This document shows positions 12,159 to 14,343 of a stretch of 14,343 bases of DNA, one piece after another. Both the position numbers and the translations under genes were made by a program. The stretch is from NCBI GenBank assembly GCA_036825155.1, contig DAISYU010000082.1:1-14343 (forward strand). The letters are read 5' to 3'. This stretch comes from DSAD01 sp036825155 (GTDB lineage: Bacteria > Desulfobacterota > Desulfomonilia > UBA1062). The notes under the pieces are model-generated. The model was not told the DNA's origin and did no database searches. It was given only the letters and a program-made list of their open reading frames with translations. How positions within the stretch are numbered: position 1 is the stretch's first letter; each line of letters starts with the position of its first letter.

Positions 12159-14343
12159 ATGTGGCTTCGGTGGTTCCCCTGGAAATGGGTTGTCAGCTAT
12201 GTGGCACGGGCCCACGGTTTTGTCGACCCGGTGAAGATCCTGTTCCATCTGGAATCCTTTGCCCAGCCCGTGGATATCAAGAAGCCAATAGAGCTCCTGC
12301 GGGCAGGCATGGTCTTTCATGCACGGGGGCTTCTCAATACCAATGCCATACAGCACAATCTTGACTGGATATGGCCCTACTGGGTCGAGCGCCAGTACAA
12401 CCCCCTGGACCCCTCGTTCATCCCGCGTTCATTCTCCATAACCCACGTCAACCTCTCCCATCGCAACTGGACCGCTATTGGCATCCCCGAAAATGACTTC
12501 CTCCCTATTGTAGACCCGAGGGGGCTTCTTACCCCTTTCTGGGACAGCTGGTCCCTTGACGTCTGGCTCGTCAGGCAAGACGGCCACAGACTCATCCCAT
12601 CGAAACTGCCGTCCGTTCAGCAGCACCTGGACCTTGAAGGGTCGGTGGCTGTCGTAACCCGAAGTACTCAAGATGCATCGGAGCTGATCTCACGCGCGGA
12701 GGTCATGGAGAACGACTCCTCCCTGGACTGCACGCTTACCTTGAGCGCTCACTGTAAAGGCGATGCATGGATCGTGGTGTCTGCGAGGCCCTACAACCCT
12801 GAAGGGGTGAGCTTCATAAGCGATATCAGGTCTCTCAACAGTGCACCGGGATGGAAGATAAACCGGCGGCATGTGGTTCTCTTTGACCGCAGGCCCGAAA
12901 GATCTCTTTTTTCCAACTACAAAAAAGGCGATGTTCATACGCTGCTGTCTGAGAAGGATTCGCCCAAGGGTATACAATGCCCGGTGGGCATGGCCACTGC
13001 CGCCGCACTGTTCTCTATGAAAGGCAAGGGAAAAAACACGGTGCAGGTCCGGGTCCCTCTCGGGAAGAAAGAATCTTCTTCCCCCTCACGTGGAATCTGG
13101 AAAGCGGCTCTGGCAGGAGCGGCCAACGTGCGCCTGCCTGATACGCTTTTCCAGTCGCTCTACGATTCGGCTCTGAGAATGCTTATCCTTCATTCGCCTT
13201 CAGATGTGTACCCCGGTCCTTACACCTACAAACGCTTCTGGTTTCGGGATGCGTGCTTCATCCTCCACGCACTCTTATGCGCAGGGCTTGCCGGGAGGGT
13301 CCAGCGTGTGATCGACAGCTTCCCGGACAGGCAGACCCGTTCAGGGTTTTTCCTTTCCCAGGAAGGAGAATGGGATTCCAACGGCGAGGCGCTGTGGATC
13401 ATGAAACGCTACTGCGAGCTTACGGGGACGTCCCCGAAGATGCAGTGGAAGTATGCGATACAGCGCGGCGGAAGCTGGATCAAACACAAGCGTCTTGCGG
13501 GCAAACCGGGGGATCTTCACGCAGGGCTGCTGCCTGCCGGTTTCAGTGCCGAGCACCTGGGGCCGAATGACTACTATTTCTGGGACGACTTCTGGAGTAT
13601 TGCCGGGCTGCATGCAGCGGCAGACCTCATGAATATGCTGGGAGAATCTCTCAAGGCAGGGGAATTCACTGAGGAGGCTGTGGATCTCCTCGATGCTGTT
13701 GAAGCATGCCTGGCAAAGGTTTCCAAGATTACCGGGAGGAGGGGAATGCCGGCAAGCCCGTACCGCCGGATGGATTCGGGGGCAGTGGGCTCGCTTGCGG
13801 CAGGCTATCCGCTGCAGATCTTCCCGGCAAAGGATGAGCGCCTCCTTGATACGGCGGATTTTCTGGGCAATACCTGCCTGGTCCGCGGCGGGTTTTTCCA
13901 GGACATCATTCACTCCGGCATCAATCCGTACCTCACCCTGCACATTGCACAGGTATACCTCAGGGCAGGGGACCCCAGGTTCATGGACCTGCTGAAAAGT
14001 GTTGCAGAGCTTGCATCGCCCACAGGACAATGGCCCGAGGCCATACACCCGCTCACCCTCGGGGGATGCATGGGCGACGGGAACCATGTATGGGCCGCAG
14101 CGGAATGGGTGCTCATGATACGCAATTTGATGCTCCGGGAAGAGGACAACCACCTCTATATCGCCACCGGGATTCTCCCTGAATGGCTCGCCGGGAACGA
14201 TCCCATCACCTTCGGCCCGGGCCCCACCTCGTTCGGCGATGTATCGGTGTCCGTCATCCCCGGTGAACAGCAGATCGAAGTGAGGTGGGAGGGATTCTGG
14301 AGAAAGAAACCGCAAGGCATCGTGGTACACCTCCCCGGATATG
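12159..14343 (+). CDS. Six-hairpin glycosidase / glycogen-debranching-like protein, 3' end beyond window
   Basis: Open without a stop for 728 codons to the window edge. The N-terminal half (1 to about 330) looks like a beta-rich substrate-positioning domain and contains ARAHGFVDP (18-26) and an IQHNLDWIWPYWVERQYNP stretch. The C-terminal half fits an (alpha/alpha)6 barrel like those of glucoamylases and debranching enzymes: KRFWFRDA (358-365), GEWDSNGEA (403-411), YYFWDDFW (472-479), GQWPEAIHP (623-631, with a candidate catalytic Glu627) and GGCMGDGNHVW (635-645). It therefore probably hydrolyses an alpha-glucan or related oligosaccharide, but family number and substrate are not settled. The start at ATG 12159 has GGAAGGGAGAGG just upstream. 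No signal peptide is apparent, so it is probably cytoplasmic. It is the only substantial plus-strand gene and is divergent from the protease. A 329-codon minus-strand frame here is a shadow. Confidence 0.85.
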   Translation, partial: MWLRWFPWKWVVSYVARAHGFVDPVKILFHLESFAQPVDIKKPIELLRAGMVFHARGLLNTNAIQHNLDWIWPYWVERQYNPLDPSFIPRSFSITHVNLSHRNWTAIGIPENDFLPIVDPRGLLTPFWDSWSLDVWLVRQDGHRLIPSKLPSVQQHLDLEGSVAVVTRSTQDASELISRAEVMENDSSLDCTLTLSAHCKGDAWIVVSARPYNPEGVSFISDIRSLNSAPGWKINRRHVVLFDRRPERSLFSNYKKGDVHTLLSEKDSPKGIQCPVGMATAAALFSMKGKGKNTVQVRVPLGKKESSSPSRGIWKAALAGAANVRLPDTLFQSLYDSALRMLILHSPSDVYPGPYTYKRFWFRDACFILHALLCAGLAGRVQRVIDSFPDRQTRSGFFLSQEGEWDSNGEALWIMKRYCELTGTSPKMQWKYAIQRGGSWIKHKRLAGKPGDLHAGLLPAGFSAEHLGPNDYYFWDDFWSIAGLHAAADLMNMLGESLKAGEFTEEAVDLLDAVEACLAKVSKITGRRGMPASPYRRMDSGAVGSLAAGYPLQIFPAKDERLLDTADFLGNTCLVRGGFFQDIIHSGINPYLTLHIAQVYLRAGDPRFMDLLKSVAELASPTGQWPEAIHPLTLGGCMGDGNHVWAAAEWVLMIRNLMLREEDNHLYIATGILPEWLAGNDPITFGPGPTSFGDVSVSVIPGEQQIEVRWEGFWRKKPQGIVVHLPGY

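Noticed and set aside
13341..14330. 329-codon minus-strand ORF
   Set aside because: Antisense to the continuous plus-strand glycosidase frame, which has recognisable motifs. The minus-strand product is rich in Cys, Arg and Pro without domain features.

Overview
The window looks like part of a draft or metagenome-assembled genome of an anaerobic, Gram-negative bacterium of roughly average-to-high GC. A Desulfobacterota-like (former Deltaproteobacteria) origin is my inference, not a proof. It rests on a tungsten-type aldehyde:ferredoxin oxidoreductase beside an iron-dependent alcohol dehydrogenase, a periplasmic solute-binding protein with a signal peptide, and short GC-rich palindromic intergenic repeats of the CATTGCGA and ATTCCCGC..GCGGGAAT kinds. 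Three runs of exactly 100 N (5000-5099, 8501-8600, 9947-10046) are scaffold gaps of conventional length.

Layout. Bases 24-4009 (minus strand) hold a complete spermidine/putrescine-type ABC importer, transcribed potD-potA-potB-potC. potA/potB and potB/potC overlap by 4 bases (ATGA), and a long hairpin separates potD from potA. Upstream on the same strand (4157-4999) is a class I glutamine amidotransferase whose 5' end is lost in gap 1. Beyond the gap is a glycerophosphodiester phosphodiesterase (5117-5929), then a repeat-bearing spacer. Next come aldehyde:ferredoxin oxidoreductase (6175-8046) and iron-containing alcohol dehydrogenase (8431-9767), both on the minus strand. Gap 2 inside the dehydrogenase is spurious: the 55 bases before it are repeated exactly after it. 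Removing 155 bases gives an uninterrupted 393-codon gene.

Further on are a repeat-rich spacer with gap 3 (9768-10288), a small tail-anchored hypothetical protein with a strong ribosome binding site (10289-10657), a short upstream ORF coupled to it, and a CPBP-family intramembrane protease (10907-11716). A 442-base divergent spacer with tandem repeats and a 12-base palindrome follows. A large plus-strand gene (12159 to the window end, 728 codons and still open) encodes a six-hairpin glycosidase-like / glycogen-debranching-like protein. It is the only substantial plus-strand gene.

How the genes may work together. The pot cluster imports a polyamine or similar cationic solute, and the neighbouring amidotransferase could act on a nitrogenous metabolite. 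The oxidoreductase and dehydrogenase form a plausible carboxylate-aldehyde-alcohol interconversion module. The remaining genes look like independent housekeeping or accessory functions. I see no tRNA, rRNA, CRISPR array, transposase or phage gene, and no clear new multi-gene system. The least explained items are the small tail-anchored protein, the structured divergent spacer before the glycosidase gene, and the inverted repeats around the dehydrogenase-oxidoreductase spacer.
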